Position numbers and translations under genes: made by a program
Notes under the pieces: generated by a model
Told to the model about the DNA's origin: nothing
What the model saw: only the letters and a program-made list of their open reading frames with translations
Databases searched by the model: none
Origin: Gymnopilus junonius
Taxonomy: Eukaryota; Basidiomycota; Agaricomycetes; Agaricales; Galerinaceae
Assembly: GCA_015501075.1 (NCBI GenBank)
Contig: JADNYJ010000303.1
Coordinates: 1-39,474, forward strand
Direction: 5' to 3'
DNA: 39,474 nt
In this document: positions 30,256 through 39,474 of the stretch, one piece after another
Layout: the number at the start of each line of letters is the position of its first letter
Position numbering within the stretch: the first letter of the stretch is position 1

Positions 30256-31371
30256 ATGAAGGGAGCGTCCTTAGTACAGACGCGGAGTGGTACTACTACG
30301 ACGCAAACTGAGAGCCATCCAAGAAAACAACCTCCATCTAAAAATATTGAAACCTCTATAAACAATAAAATTAGAACAGAAAATAAAGATAAAGATAAGA
30401 CCAAAAATAAGACATTGGAAGAAGTAGCAAGGGCACTAGTGTACCCAAATTCTAACAACTCTGAACCAAAGAAAAATGAATCACAAAAATTGGCCTCGAG
30501 ACAATTAAGAGCGCCTGAAATAAACATTCCTACTAAGGAAGGACCTGCATATAAAAATCAAGCACCAGTCGAAGAAGGAATTGACTTAGATGCTGTGACA
30601 GAATCCATATTGGATGTACCATTCACTATGCCGCTAAGGAATGTAGCAGGATTAGCGCCACAAATTCGTGAGCGCTTAAGAACACAATTCTCACGTTCCA
30701 GAAAGCCAGTAGTAAAGACATTTATGAAGGAAGGAATATCAGAAATTGGTCCTATCAGTGTATCTGACTTACCATTTGAGGCATTCCTTGTTGCAAAAGA
30801 AGGTGAAGGAGGAGCTCCAGCTGGAAGTACTGTAGCTGGTGATCCAGTACTCACTTATCTTACTGAAATAACAAATGAACCACCTCGTGAAATATATGTT
30901 GCCAAAGACTCACATGCATTGAGGTCTTGCTATCCAAAAGTTAATAATATAGGACAAGAAGAGGGAATCTTAGATGATGGTTCTCAAATCGTGTCAATGG
31001 CTGAAAAAGTAGCTATTGAATTAGGTTTGACCTGGGACCCACAAGTTACCTTAGGAGTTGAAAGTGCAAATAAACAAATTGAACAAAGTCTGGGTTTAGC
31101 GCGAAATGTGCCATTCAGATTCGGTGAAATTGTGCTATATCTCCAAGTTCATATTATTAGAGACCCAGCATACCGAGTATTACTTGGAAGACCCTTTTCT
31201 GTGGTTGGAGCGACTGCTGTTAAAAATAGCACAGAAGGAGGACAAATGATTCTCATTACCTGTCCAAATACTGGAAAGCAGGCGACTATTCCAACCTACC
31301 CAAGAGGAGTCACTCCAGATGATTTGCAAAAATCTAAGGGGCAGGTTTTTCAGACAGCCTTGAGGACTTGA
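30256..31371 (+). CDS. Retropepsin-containing part of the Ty3/Gypsy pol
   Basis: This 371-codon ORF starts MKGASLVQTRSGTTTT and has a long Lys/Asn-rich N-terminal section. From about residue 210 it reads like a retroviral-type aspartic protease. The active-site block is EGILDDGSQIVSM (about residues 237-249), where the usual Asp-Ser/Thr-Gly appears as Asp-Asp-Gly-Ser. A C-terminal VLLGRPF (about residues 315-321) is the family's second landmark. It would cleave the gag-pol polyprotein. The ORF ends at TGA 31369-31371 and overlaps the next ORF by 4 bp. That next ORF continues the family text in another frame, again suggesting a small indel. Confidence 0.75.
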   Translation: MKGASLVQTRSGTTTTQTESHPRKQPPSKNIETSINNKIRTENKDKDKTKNKTLEEVARALVYPNSNNSEPKKNESQKLASRQLRAPEINIPTKEGPAYKNQAPVEEGIDLDAVTESILDVPFTMPLRNVAGLAPQIRERLRTQFSRSRKPVVKTFMKEGISEIGPISVSDLPFEAFLVAKEGEGGAPAGSTVAGDPVLTYLTEITNEPPREIYVAKDSHALRSCYPKVNNIGQEEGILDDGSQIVSMAEKVAIELGLTWDPQVTLGVESANKQIEQSLGLARNVPFRFGEIVLYLQVHIIRDPAYRVLLGRPFSVVGATAVKNSTEGGQMILITCPNTGKQATIPTYPRGVTPDDLQKSKGQVFQTALRT

Positions 31372-31838
31372 TTCAGGAACAACGAGAGGCAGCTGTAGTC
31401 TTGGAGTATGACCAGTTCTCAAAGACTTTAGAAATTCGAGCCTATGCTGAACCAGAAAATGATACATTTACGCATGCAGGAGTGAGGCGCGCATATTTGA
31501 GTGAAGCAAATAAATATGCAGATTTAGAAGATGATACTCGAAATATTATTTCAACCTATTTCTACAATGAAGAATTGAGAAAATGGAGAAATGATGATAA
31601 TACAAGCTCTGTAGCTAATTATGTGCAGAGTAAGAAAAAATATAAACCAGTTGGTGTGAAGGTTAGACCCGTCTATGCTGACTTGGATGATCAATTCAGA
31701 ATTGTAAGAAATATCACTGGTGATCCTCTTAAAGGGATGCCAGTATTAGATCCAAACCCACCACCATTTATACCGGTTGGACGCTATACACAAGAACGAA
31801 AAGAAGCCATGGATAAAGTCCATGAGGGTGACTTTTAA
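31368..31838 (+). CDS. Protease-RT linker of the Ty3/Gypsy pol
   Basis: This 156-codon ORF reads as the segment between protease and reverse transcriptase in fungal Ty3/Gypsy elements. It contains YAEPENDTFTHAGVRRAYLS and KKYKPVGVKVRPVYADLDD, then FIPVGRYTQERKEAMDKV at its end. The family text continues after TAA 31836-31838 (AFAWDDSERGRFREDFFPPV, about 31885-31945) in shifted frames. No catalytic residues are expected here. It is separated from its neighbours by decay and not by design. Confidence 0.6.
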   Translation: MIQEQREAAVVLEYDQFSKTLEIRAYAEPENDTFTHAGVRRAYLSEANKYADLEDDTRNIISTYFYNEELRKWRNDDNTSSVANYVQSKKKYKPVGVKVRPVYADLDDQFRIVRNITGDPLKGMPVLDPNPPPFIPVGRYTQERKEAMDKVHEGDF

Positions 31839-32955
31839 CTGCTCTGAACGAGCAGTAATACATGATTAATAGCCAAGCAAAATAAGCATTTGCATGGGAT
31901 GATTCTGAGCGAGGAAGATTTAGGGAAGACTTCTTTCCCCCTGTACCAATTCCAACAATTGAACACAAGCCATGGGTATATAGGAGTATTAAAAATACCA
32001 CCTGCACTCTATGATTGAAATTTGTGCGATCATTGAAAAGAAAGGGCGCTGGAGTTTATGAACCTTCAAATTCATCCTACAGATCACCATGGTTTGCTGT
32101 GCTAAAGAAAAATGGTTCCTTAAGAATTGTACATAGCTTAGAACCTTTAAATGCAGTTACAATTGCTCATTCTGGAGTACCACCTGCAACAGAGGAACTA
32201 GCAGCTCATTTTTCAGGACGAGCTTGCAGAGGAATTATGGATTTATATGTTGGATATGATGAGCGATCACTTGACTCTAAATATCGCGACTTGACCACTT
32301 TCCAGACTCCTTTTGGTGCAATGCGACTCTGTACTTTACCAATGGGATGGACAAATTCTGTACCATTTTTCATGATGATGTTACCGAAATATTAAGACCA
32401 GAGATGCCTGATATACAATACCTTATTTGGAGATGTAGGTGCCCGAGGCCCTGCTACCAGATATGAGGATGATAAAGGAGACTATGCACGAATTCCAGAA
32501 AATCCTGATATTAGAAAATTTATATGGGAACATTTAAACAATGTCAATCGTTTATTACACAAATGAAATATTGTGGAGGAACGTTCTCAGGTTATAAATC
32601 AGTACTGTGCTGCGGAAATTATAATTGTTGGACATCTCTGTACATATGAAGGGAGAAAACCAACTGAAGACAAAATTGGAGCAATAATGAGATGGGAAAT
32701 TTGTAATAACCTGTCAGATGTATGAGCATTTCTAGGTATTGCTGGAGTGCTGAGAAGCTATATTCCAAACTATGCAGTGCGAGCAGAAGGACTCCAGAAA
32801 TTAACACGAGGCAAAGTACCTTTTGTCTGGGGTCCTGAACAAATTAAAAGCATTGAGATGGTCAAGGAAGCAGCCATGGCTGCTACATTCATTAATGAAA
32901 TAGCATGGCCTTGGCAGACTCAGGTATTGGTCTATACTGCCAGTGGGCAGGTGCC
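31839..32955 (+). pseudogene. Reverse transcriptase of the Ty3/Gypsy element, defective
   Basis: The RT begins AFAWDDSERGRFREDFFP and continues GVYEPSNSSYRSPWFAVLKK, SLRIVHSLEPLN, then MDLYVGYDER (the first catalytic Asp block, about 32238-32267) and TLPMGWTNSVP (about 32334-32366). The second catalytic block, normally Tyr/Phe-x-Asp-Asp, reads LFGDVGARGP (about 32423-32452), so the first Asp of the pair is Gly. The C-terminal connection region is legible to about 32945 (AFLGIAGVLRSYIPNYA; KVPFVWGPEQ). Stops occur at 32393-32395 and elsewhere. The enzyme cannot be functional. The text stops where RNase H should start. Confidence 0.85.
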
Positions 32956-34087
32956 AACTGGCAGATGACCTCCCTAGGCCAAACAATGGCCGGAACCACT
33001 AGCTTAAATGGGGGGCGCTGTTTAGCGCATTGCTCGACGTCAGGGTGGCAGGGGGCAGGATATGGGTACCATTGGATAGCCCTGATTTTTCTTTATCCGT
33101 ATCACCTGTTTTGCTGCCGTAGGGGCGGGATGGGCTGGATGCTGAGGGAGGGGTTTGGATAAACCTGGAATATTTCAGGACAGCATCAATTACATGATGT
33201 CATGGATTTAATTAGCTGTTCCCAGCATACTATTTTAATCTTGGCACTTCCAGGTGCCTCAGGATATTTCTCCAGCACCCGAAAATAGCTTGGCGGGCTC
33301 AGGTACAGGATCCAGCATGGCGGGAATGGCTGTCCTGATATGGCTGGCTCAGGATTTGCTGCCTGTTACACTTTCTCTGGGTCGTTATATACATTATGTA
33401 GTACCATTGTAATCTACAGGTCAATAGAAGCTTATTGGTACTACTTTTGTCTACGTAGAATGACAGGAAGGGATGGATGCAGCCACGCGCATCTGGATGA
33501 TGCTACAGCATAGTGTGGGTGTGGCTGTGAGTGTTATAAATAGATTCAGCTGTCCTGATATGGCTGGCTCAGGATTTGCCCCTTGGTATACTTTCTTCAC
33601 TCGTTATATACATTATATAGTACTATTGTAATCTACAGATGAATAGAAACATATTTGTACTACTTTTGTCTATGTAGAACGACAGGAAGGGATGGATGCG
33701 GCCATGCGCATCTGGATGATGCTACAGCCTGCGTGGGTGTGAGTGTTATAAATAGATTCAGCATCACAACATTTGCTTTGTGCACTTTCATGCTCTCAGT
33801 TTGTTAGTCGCTGAATGTCAATGCACAGCGGTATTCTAGAGTTCAGGATAAACCTGTAGACACTAAAATCTCAAGTTTTCACCCATGGGAAGGTACTTAA
33901 TTCTCCTGGAGAATGTTGAAGATGGTACGGCTTCGGGATTATTTCGGATCCCACACAACCATGCCGTTGTTCGGCATAATGTTGAACTTCATCCTAAGTA
34001 GGTGTCGCTGCATTTCTGGAGCGCGACCTTTGCAGAAACACACCATTTCATTTTATAAATATACTGTACATGAACTATATATTGAGG
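32956..34087. other. Non-genic junction segment between Gypsy remnant and KDZ gene
   Basis: Composition shifts to GC- and CpG-richer DNA. Except for the 220-bp duplication described separately, I see no coding region. A 64-codon plus-strand ORF at 33913-34107 has no recognisable features. Confidence 0.4.
33329..33760. repeat. 220-bp tandem duplication carrying a TATA-like box
   Basis: Copy 1 (33329-33548) and copy 2 (33549-33760) each start GCTGTCCTGATATGGCTGGC. Each also contains CGTTATATACATTAT, TACTACTTTTGTCTA, GACAGGAAGGGATGGATGC and GCATCTGGATGATGCTACAG, and ends GTGTTATAAATAGATTCA. The second copy is slightly shorter. TATAAATAG near the end of each copy looks like a core-promoter TATA box. 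It could be a duplicated promoter or LTR-type control region, but no gene was identified directly downstream. Confidence 0.85.
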
Positions 34088-37000
34088 TCAAGGGTTCGAA
34101 TAAATAAATAAATGGAAAATATATGTAGCAACGGTAATACTTATGTGAGTAAAGAACGCCGGACGCGAAAACATTCTGAGGGCATTAATCGACATCGTGC
34201 CATCGTCGGCAGCGTCGGCAGCATAGTCCTCGAGTTCTTCATCCTCTTCATCTTGATCCTCTTCCTCTGCCTGATCTGCCTCAGCCTGGGTCGAATGCAG
34301 GCGCTGATCAGAAATGCTAGACTCCAATACACTGCTGGACGCGATGATAGGGGCCATTGACGATGCTGCCACAGGCTCATTGGCATCCTCAAGTGGCTCC
34401 TGCCACAACGAATGGAAGTGGTCGGCAAGGGAGGAGTAAAGGGAGGATTGAGAGTGGGCATAGGCGACGAGGGCTTCCATGAGGGTTAGGTTGACGGATC
34501 TGCGAGTGGATTGAGCGAGCCATTGCTGGGATTTCCATTTCAGATACTCGTACATTCAACGCATCTCCTCCCATAGCAACAGGACCTCCTCGTTAGCTCT
34601 AGCAGCATGGGCCCTACTCTTCGCCCACTCAGCGCGTAAAATGTCGTCAGTTGCATTGTTGGGATCATCCACCAACTTTCCTGTTCGCCATATCCATGAC
34701 AACGTCCTCCTGGTCTCACCCGTTCCATCCCGCCTGGTTCGTTCCTCAGTAAAAAGCGTAAAGTTGTCCATCTCTGTGGTATCCTCAATGGCAGTGGGGT
34801 TGGATCAGTCTGCTTCAACCTGGTGGTCCTCCAGTGTTCCACGGGCCTTGGTACTTCTGTAGTCAGTCTGGGTCTTGATAGCCATGAACATCCGTGTCCT
34901 TCAGAACCTGTAACTCCTCCTCCCATTTACCCGGTCCAGCAATACTGGCCTTTGCTGCATGCACAGCACGATATTTATCAGCTGCGACTTGTGCTTTCTC
35001 ATGGACATGGTCAATGATTGCCCGAGAGTGCATCCCTTCACGCTGGCCATGTAAATTCTTGTTTTTGAACTTAACAAGGGCGCGTTTTGATCTTGAGGAT
35101 GCAGCGGATGGACCTGAGGGCGTCGTGACACTGAGCGGTGCATAATTTCTCCTCAATCTCCGGAAGACCTTCAATACAAACGATGCGGCGATGTGGCGGC
35201 GGAAGTTGCGAGGGGAGCCATAATTGCATGAGCTCAGCATGCTCGGGATGGTCGGAATGTCTTCACCAGCAGCACGATGCTCACTTGGTACTGGAGCAAG
35301 CCGGGCATGTATAATGGCACCAGCTGCTCCCAGGCATGCATGCGAGCTGTCAGCTGATTCCTCTGTTCCATCAACCCACCCTCCTTGTGAACTGTGGGTT
35401 GAGAGGCGACGTTCTTTGCTAGGCGGCAAAGCCGATGCCTATATCATAGAATAGATCAAAAAATGTTATAGAGCAACCAAAAAAAGAGATACGCACTGAG
35501 ACTCCTCAATCTCCAAGCCCATGACGATGAATGCGTATGTGCTAGTCACGTGGAGAATCACACGCCTGCTGCCAGTCGTTTTTCTTCCTCCACAGCCAAC
35601 TCCTTCTTAGCCAGGGCCTCTGTTATGACTAATGTCGGAAAATAAGCCAAATGGTCAAGGTCATTATGGAGAAGGTACGCACCAGCACCCTCCATTTCGT
35701 ACGGGTTCTTTTTCTTCTTCAGAAATACATCGCCCTCCCATGCAGTGCACATTTCCTGCCATTGCTGAACCAGGTTCGCGTCAAGGGATGCAGTCAAACC
35801 GCGATGCCCTTCCTTCTGGATATTGCGGTCGGCTATAGTGCTGCGGTACTTTCACATGAGGGCCTTGCCAAGGCCAATGATCTTCTGCCAATTCCAATGC
35901 CCGAAGTGATTGTCCAAGACGTCCTGGCGTGAACCGGGGCCCTGTGTCTTCATCGAGTTCCCAAGTGCATTGTGCGCCAACCAAACATGCTCAGGGCATT
36001 CCAAGTCGGATTGCCCTACTCCCGGAATAAAGTTGAGAGAAAAAACTTCGTGGTTCGGGGTTGAGTGCATCGGCTCATGAAGCTTCGGGATCACAGGTAT
36101 CAACGTGGTGAAGGGCGAAAGATCCAGCTCGCGGGGCCAGTTGTCTTGCATACAAGCTGCCAAGTTCTTAAACCACTGGCAGGCAATGTCGTAGCTGATG
36201 AGAATGCACCACAGCATGCTGCCGGGATGGCGGAGGCAAAGATGTAGTCCATGTTGGCATAACTGAAGGAAGAATAAGTAACGTCGAACGTAGACAGGTT
36301 GTTAGAATGCACCGTTCGCCCTTTTGCAAGTTGCCCATACCCACGGCAAAATCATCTCCGATCGACCACAGAATGCTCCCCCCTGACCAGTAGTCCTTAA
36401 GCCTTGAGAGAAACGGGTGTTGGCTTGGGCAAGGGCTTGGAACCCCACACATGTGCTGATCTTTTGCGGTTTTAGCAATGCATTTGAATGAATGGCCAAT
36501 AACTTACATCATCATCGTTCGTTCTTGAATGAATGAATTTCTCGTAGGGCTCGTGGGGAACCATGTATGCCCACCCTATTCCAAATCCAGGGTCTTGTGA
36601 ATAGCTTGAGACGAGTTGATTCTTGAGGCGAAAGTTGGTCCATGCAAACAAATTTCATATAGAGGAAACTAGATAAACATATGATGGCATTGCTATGGGA
36701 CACTAGGGCAGATACATACCTTTCGGCAGTCGGTGCCAGCTCCCAACCCTCAGGTAAATTAATACCTGGGTACGGACATGAAGGGCATTGCAGGGCCAAC
36801 TGCCCCTGCACCGTAGCCTCGATCCCCATGGGATCGTGTGCCCTTCCACCCCACTTCAACAGTTTGAGATGGCGCCATTGCAGGTTCATCCGAAACAAGG
36901 AGCGATAGCGCTTTTTGGCATGTTGAGGCCCATATTATCGGTCATCTTTTCCAAACATGGTAAAAGTCGTAGGTTGAGGACTTCATCGTGAGGGCGAATT

Positions 37001-37957
37001 TATGCAGGAGGTCGAGTAGCTCGAAAGTAGCGCATGTCTTCACGATGAGCTGGGATGCAGGGTAGAACCGACGTCGGAGTAACTGTATGTGCTGGGGTAA
37101 CGCACGATCGCAGCCGCAAAAGTTGATGGAAACTTCGTGAATTCCATTGGTGTGGAGAACCAGCATGGACGCGTGACAAGGCTGAGGGTTGACGCAGTAG
37201 AGGCTTGCATGGTTGAGTTGGATTTGGAGACCCATGGACTTGAGGGAGGTCTGAACAAAGTGGGTGCCATTCCAGAACTGGGGGCGTATAAGCAAGAATA
37301 AAGCGGAAGAAAAAGCTTTCTTACTTCAATTCTGTGAAGAGGGTTCGCCTTATGATGGCGGACGCAGCAGGTCTTGCATGTAAGATCAGGCAAGAAGCAC
37401 TGGTTGCAGCGGTACTCTGGCACCTTGGGAGCTGCAACGCCACGGGCGATACAATCGGGGCATTGGGTCGAAGCAATGAAATCCGCTCGACCGGCGAGCC
37501 GACTGACTTCGTCTAAGTATGTGGATCGGTGTGTTCGCTTCCAAATGATGTGTGGTCGTCTCTGCAAGGGACTTTAGAGAAAATCATTGTGGATATTGAG
37601 AAAAACTCACCGACACTTCACTTTTCTTCTTCTTCTCCTTCTTGAGCAGAGAATCTGTCATTGCTGGCTGTTCTTCGGAGAACACATCTTGCTCCAAAGT
37701 CTGTCATACCAAAGACCATCGGGATCCAGGGCATACTCTGGGTCATCCAATGGTGCCCAAGAAGTAGCCGCGTTCCATGGTTCATCTGACTTGTGTACAG
37801 CGAAGGGTGGGGACAGCAAAGGTGGTGTTGAGTCCAGTTCGTCGGACTCGATATTCGCGGGATTCGACATCGAAGTAATCGTCACTGGCAAGAGGTACAA
37901 AGTCGTGCATAGAGCCACCCTCGGCGCGTGGTGAGCACGCTTGGTCGGCCTGGACAT
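34088..37957 (-). pseudogene. KDZ transposase with CxC2 cysteine cluster, frameshifted
   Basis: This relic spans a whole KDZ (Kyakuja-Dileera-Zisupton) transposase. It starts MSRPTKRAHHAP (37957). Exon 1 ends at 37611, exon 2 is 37561-37325 and exon 3 starts at 37277. The CxC2 cluster reads CPDCIARG, CNQCFLPDLTCKTCCVRHH. The core includes GQLALQCPSCPYPGINLPE (about 36810-36750), ISTCVGFQALAQANTRFS (about 36460-36400), ISYDIACQWFKNL (about 36200-36160), IPKLHEPMHSTPNHEVFSL (about 36090-36035) and GNSMKTQGPGSRQDVLDNHF (about 35960-35900). The C-terminal part has ERTRRDGTGETRRTLSWIW. At least six one-base frame changes (near 37700, 36960, 36925, 36635, 36345, 36215) and stops near 34553 and 34868 break it. 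CpG is normal, so decay differs from the block at 4-22 kb. Confidence 0.88.
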
Positions 37958-38756
37958 CAGAAGTAACGTGGCTTATGTAAGTTTTGTTGATGGGCAGTAG
38001 CTTTGGTTTGGCTACTATGGAGTTGAAATATGCAAGCCAGTATTGATAAGGAGAGAAGAAATAGGCCATCAAATCATATAAACAGTCAACCAGTTAATAG
38101 AAGACATACATTTCGCTTTACTACATGTGGTCGATTGATGGTCGATAGACAATAAATGATTCATCTTGCGCAAACAATTGGCGTGTTTGGAGTCAGAGAG
38201 ACTAATGGTGATTCAGAGAGACCAATGGTGATTCACTCATAAGTCAGAAAGACAACAAATGAGTAATTTACCATCGTAAAGTACGTGGCAAAGGGGAGGA
38301 TGACAGGTTACAGGTAGCTATGCCTATCAGAGGGTCAAGTACAGATAAGATTAGATTAATAGATAAGATGGACGCGTTCAGATCACCTTTGTTGACTGGA
38401 TGCATCCATCATGTGCATGAGAAATCTGCTAGATGTATAGACCCAACCGGTTCAATTCCACCCGTCGCCATTCAACTTCATCTCAGGTATGCATGCCCGC
38501 CATTTTTCATCCTTTCTACCTCCATTCTTCTTCAGAAGAGTGAAGCCGGTACTTAGAAATACTCAAGCCTGGGAATACGCTGAGTACCAGTTTAATTCCA
38601 ATGAGGCGTTCGCGCTGAGTGAGCCAACTACAGAAATACTCAAGCCTAGGAATACGCTGTGGAGGGTTCAATCTCGCGTTCAGTTTAATGGATTTTTAAT
38701 ATTGCTATCCTCCCTACTTGATGCATACATTTGCTGATGAAAAAACTATTTGCAGG
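37958..38756. other. Non-genic spacer with small repeats
   Basis: A small tandem repeat (AGAGAC(T/C)AATGGTGATTC, twice) lies at about 38195-38234. The larger direct repeat is listed separately. A 78-codon plus-strand ORF at 38320-38556 has no recognisable feature. Confidence 0.4.
38555..38659. repeat. 28-bp direct repeat spaced 77 bp
   Basis: AGAAATACTCAAGCCTGGGA at 38555 and AGAAATACTCAAGCCTAGGA at 38632 both continue ATACGCTG. One base differs over 28 bp. The intervening text also shares GCGTTC and CAGTTTAAT words with the sequence after the second copy. Confidence 0.75.
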
Positions 38757-39000
38757 TACCTTTTACACCAATGGAGCCCACGGGCATGCCGAATGTAAGT
38801 TTTGAAAACTAAGGAGCCCAGCGGTCACTGATTTCTTTCAGTACATCTATAGCGACGAAATCCTGTCCAAATGGGCCGGTCTCTTCACAGTTTCCACCCA
38901 TGCGACCTTCGACTTCAAATCCCTGCTGAAGATGGGTGTTCGTGATGCTGACAAACCTGGCGACGATCTTTGCAATCTCTCACCTCTAACTTGCCAGATT
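38757..39000 (+). CDS. Two exons of an unidentified gene (partial)
   Basis: After an acceptor TTTGCAG the text VPFTPMEPTGMPN (38757-38795) is followed by an intron of about 45 bp (GTAAGT to TTTCAG). It continues in frame as YIYSDEILSKWAGLFTVSTH, then DFKSLLKMGVRDADKPGDDL (about 38842-38990). The clean splice and open frame suggest a real gene. Beyond about 39000, several frames carry Pro-rich text (PPPPPIVHTTY) and Lys-rich text (KRKQKKKAEPKE), so the downstream structure is unclear and may be frameshifted or spliced. No family was recognised. The 107-codon ORF at 38932-39255 mixes the real frame with probable non-coding sequence. Confidence 0.45.
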
Positions 39001-39474
39001 CCAGCCGCACCCCATCGCCTGCATCCATGCCTCCTCCTCCCCCAATTGTCCACACAACCTATACCCCCTACGGTCGTTGAATGCCCCCAGATGCTCCCCA
39101 CCCACCTCCCAGGATTGACTGCGGCCAAAAGAGGAAGCAGAAGAAGAAGGCAGAGCCAAAAGAATCGGCAGGAGCACCGCCTAGCTGATAACAATACATA
39201 CTGCGTGGAAACCGCCCCCCACCTCCGAAGTCCAAGGAAAACTACGTGGATGTAGGGGAGCCAGTATACACCCACGACACCAAGAACACATGTTGCCACC
39301 ACGGGTTTTGTTGGGTTAGATAGGCTGATTTTCCGGTGACTATATGCTATTTGGATGTTTGTGGGCGAGAACTCAACCTTTCATCATGAGCTTCAGAAGT
39401 GGGACAGGTAGGTAATTCACACCCCAACCATGACGGCCTATGTACTTGCACCCCATAGGACCCGATTATCATTG
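39001..39474. other. Unresolved right edge
   Basis: Coding-like fragments occur in two frames (Pro-rich, then Lys-rich, then KENYVDVGEPVYTHD near 39235-39280), suggesting the gene from 38757 continues with an unrecognised intron or frameshift. No stop or terminator could be assigned before the window ends. Confidence 0.3.

Larger units (their letters stand above)
27131..32955 (+). mobile_element. Ty3/Gypsy retroelement, 3' truncated
   Basis: The order is 5' LTR, PBS, gag with CCHC knuckle, protease and reverse transcriptase, all plus strand. RNase H, integrase and the 3' LTR are absent. The coding region breaks off near 32950, within what should be the start of RNase H, and CpG-normal GC-rich DNA unrelated to the element follows. 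Frameshifts and stops interrupt the polyprotein throughout, so it is a dead, partial copy. It lies immediately 3' of the many-exon gene and probably inserted into it. Confidence 0.82.

Noticed and set aside
32960..34087. The missing 3' LTR of the Gypsy element
   Set aside because: I compared the start and end words of the 5' LTR with this segment and saw no match; the 220-bp duplication here is unrelated.
38847..39302. A 151-codon minus-strand ORF
   Set aside because: It overlaps the spliced plus-strand exons, and its Leu/Trp/Arg-rich text looks like a shadow of the Pro-rich plus-strand frame.
1..39474. tRNA genes or CRISPR arrays
   Set aside because: GGTTCGA-like words occur in a few places (for example 2564 and 34092) without the other arms of a tRNA. 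No regularly spaced short repeat array exists.

Overview
This window looks like a transposon-dense accessory region of an Agaricomycete (mushroom-forming) basidiomycete. The indicators are a KDZ transposase with its CxC2 cysteine cluster, a Tnp2/CACTA-type transposase, a hAT element with short spliceosomal introns, a fungal heterokaryon-incompatibility (HET) gene, a crinkler-associated P-loop NTPase, and a Ty3/Gypsy element with a tRNA primer-binding site. No tRNA, rRNA or bacterial-type feature was found. Exon boundaries and family calls come from reading translations by eye; no database search was possible.

Layout. 0.6-3.9 kb (-): an intron-rich P-loop NTPase gene whose 3' end is broken. 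4.2-11.1 kb (+): a HET-domain gene cut into three pieces by two hAT insertions. One is a 563-bp non-autonomous element (4639-5201, duplication GACCTTAT). The other is a 4,490-bp element (5787-10276, duplication GGTATATG) that carries its own transposase on the minus strand; the two share their terminal inverted repeats. 11.9-16.1 kb (-): a decayed Tnp2-type transposase, itself split by a different hAT-like MITE (13230-13801, duplication GTTGAAAC). 16.1-22.4 kb: mostly non-genic debris with an 86-bp foldback, an orphan fragment resembling splicing factor RSE1/SF3B3, a tandem repeat of about 355 bp, and a nonsense-ridden TET/JBP-like dioxygenase relic. 23.2-24.4 kb (-): an intact-looking Agaricomycete gene of unknown function. 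25.5-27.15 kb (+): a many-exon, Ser/Lys-rich gene of unknown function, apparently interrupted by the next element. 27.13-32.95 kb (+): a 5'-complete, 3'-truncated Ty3/Gypsy element (LTR, PBS, gag, protease, defective RT). 33.3-33.8 kb: a 220-bp tandem duplication. 34.1-37.96 kb (-): a KDZ transposase pseudogene. 38.76-39.0 kb (+): two exons of an unidentified gene running towards the window end.

How it fits together. From about 4.2 to 22.4 kb CpG is visibly scarce, while both flanks have ordinary CpG. Several nonsense codons inside this block look like C-to-T (or G-to-A) changes of TGG or CGA. The pattern suggests a block of old mobile DNA that was methylated and deaminated, inserted between CpG-normal DNA. 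Nothing here is clearly a working new system. The most informative structures are the paired autonomous/non-autonomous hAT insertions in one HET gene, the nested MITE, the captured RSE1-like fragment, and TET/JBP-like and KDZ relics in one neighbourhood.
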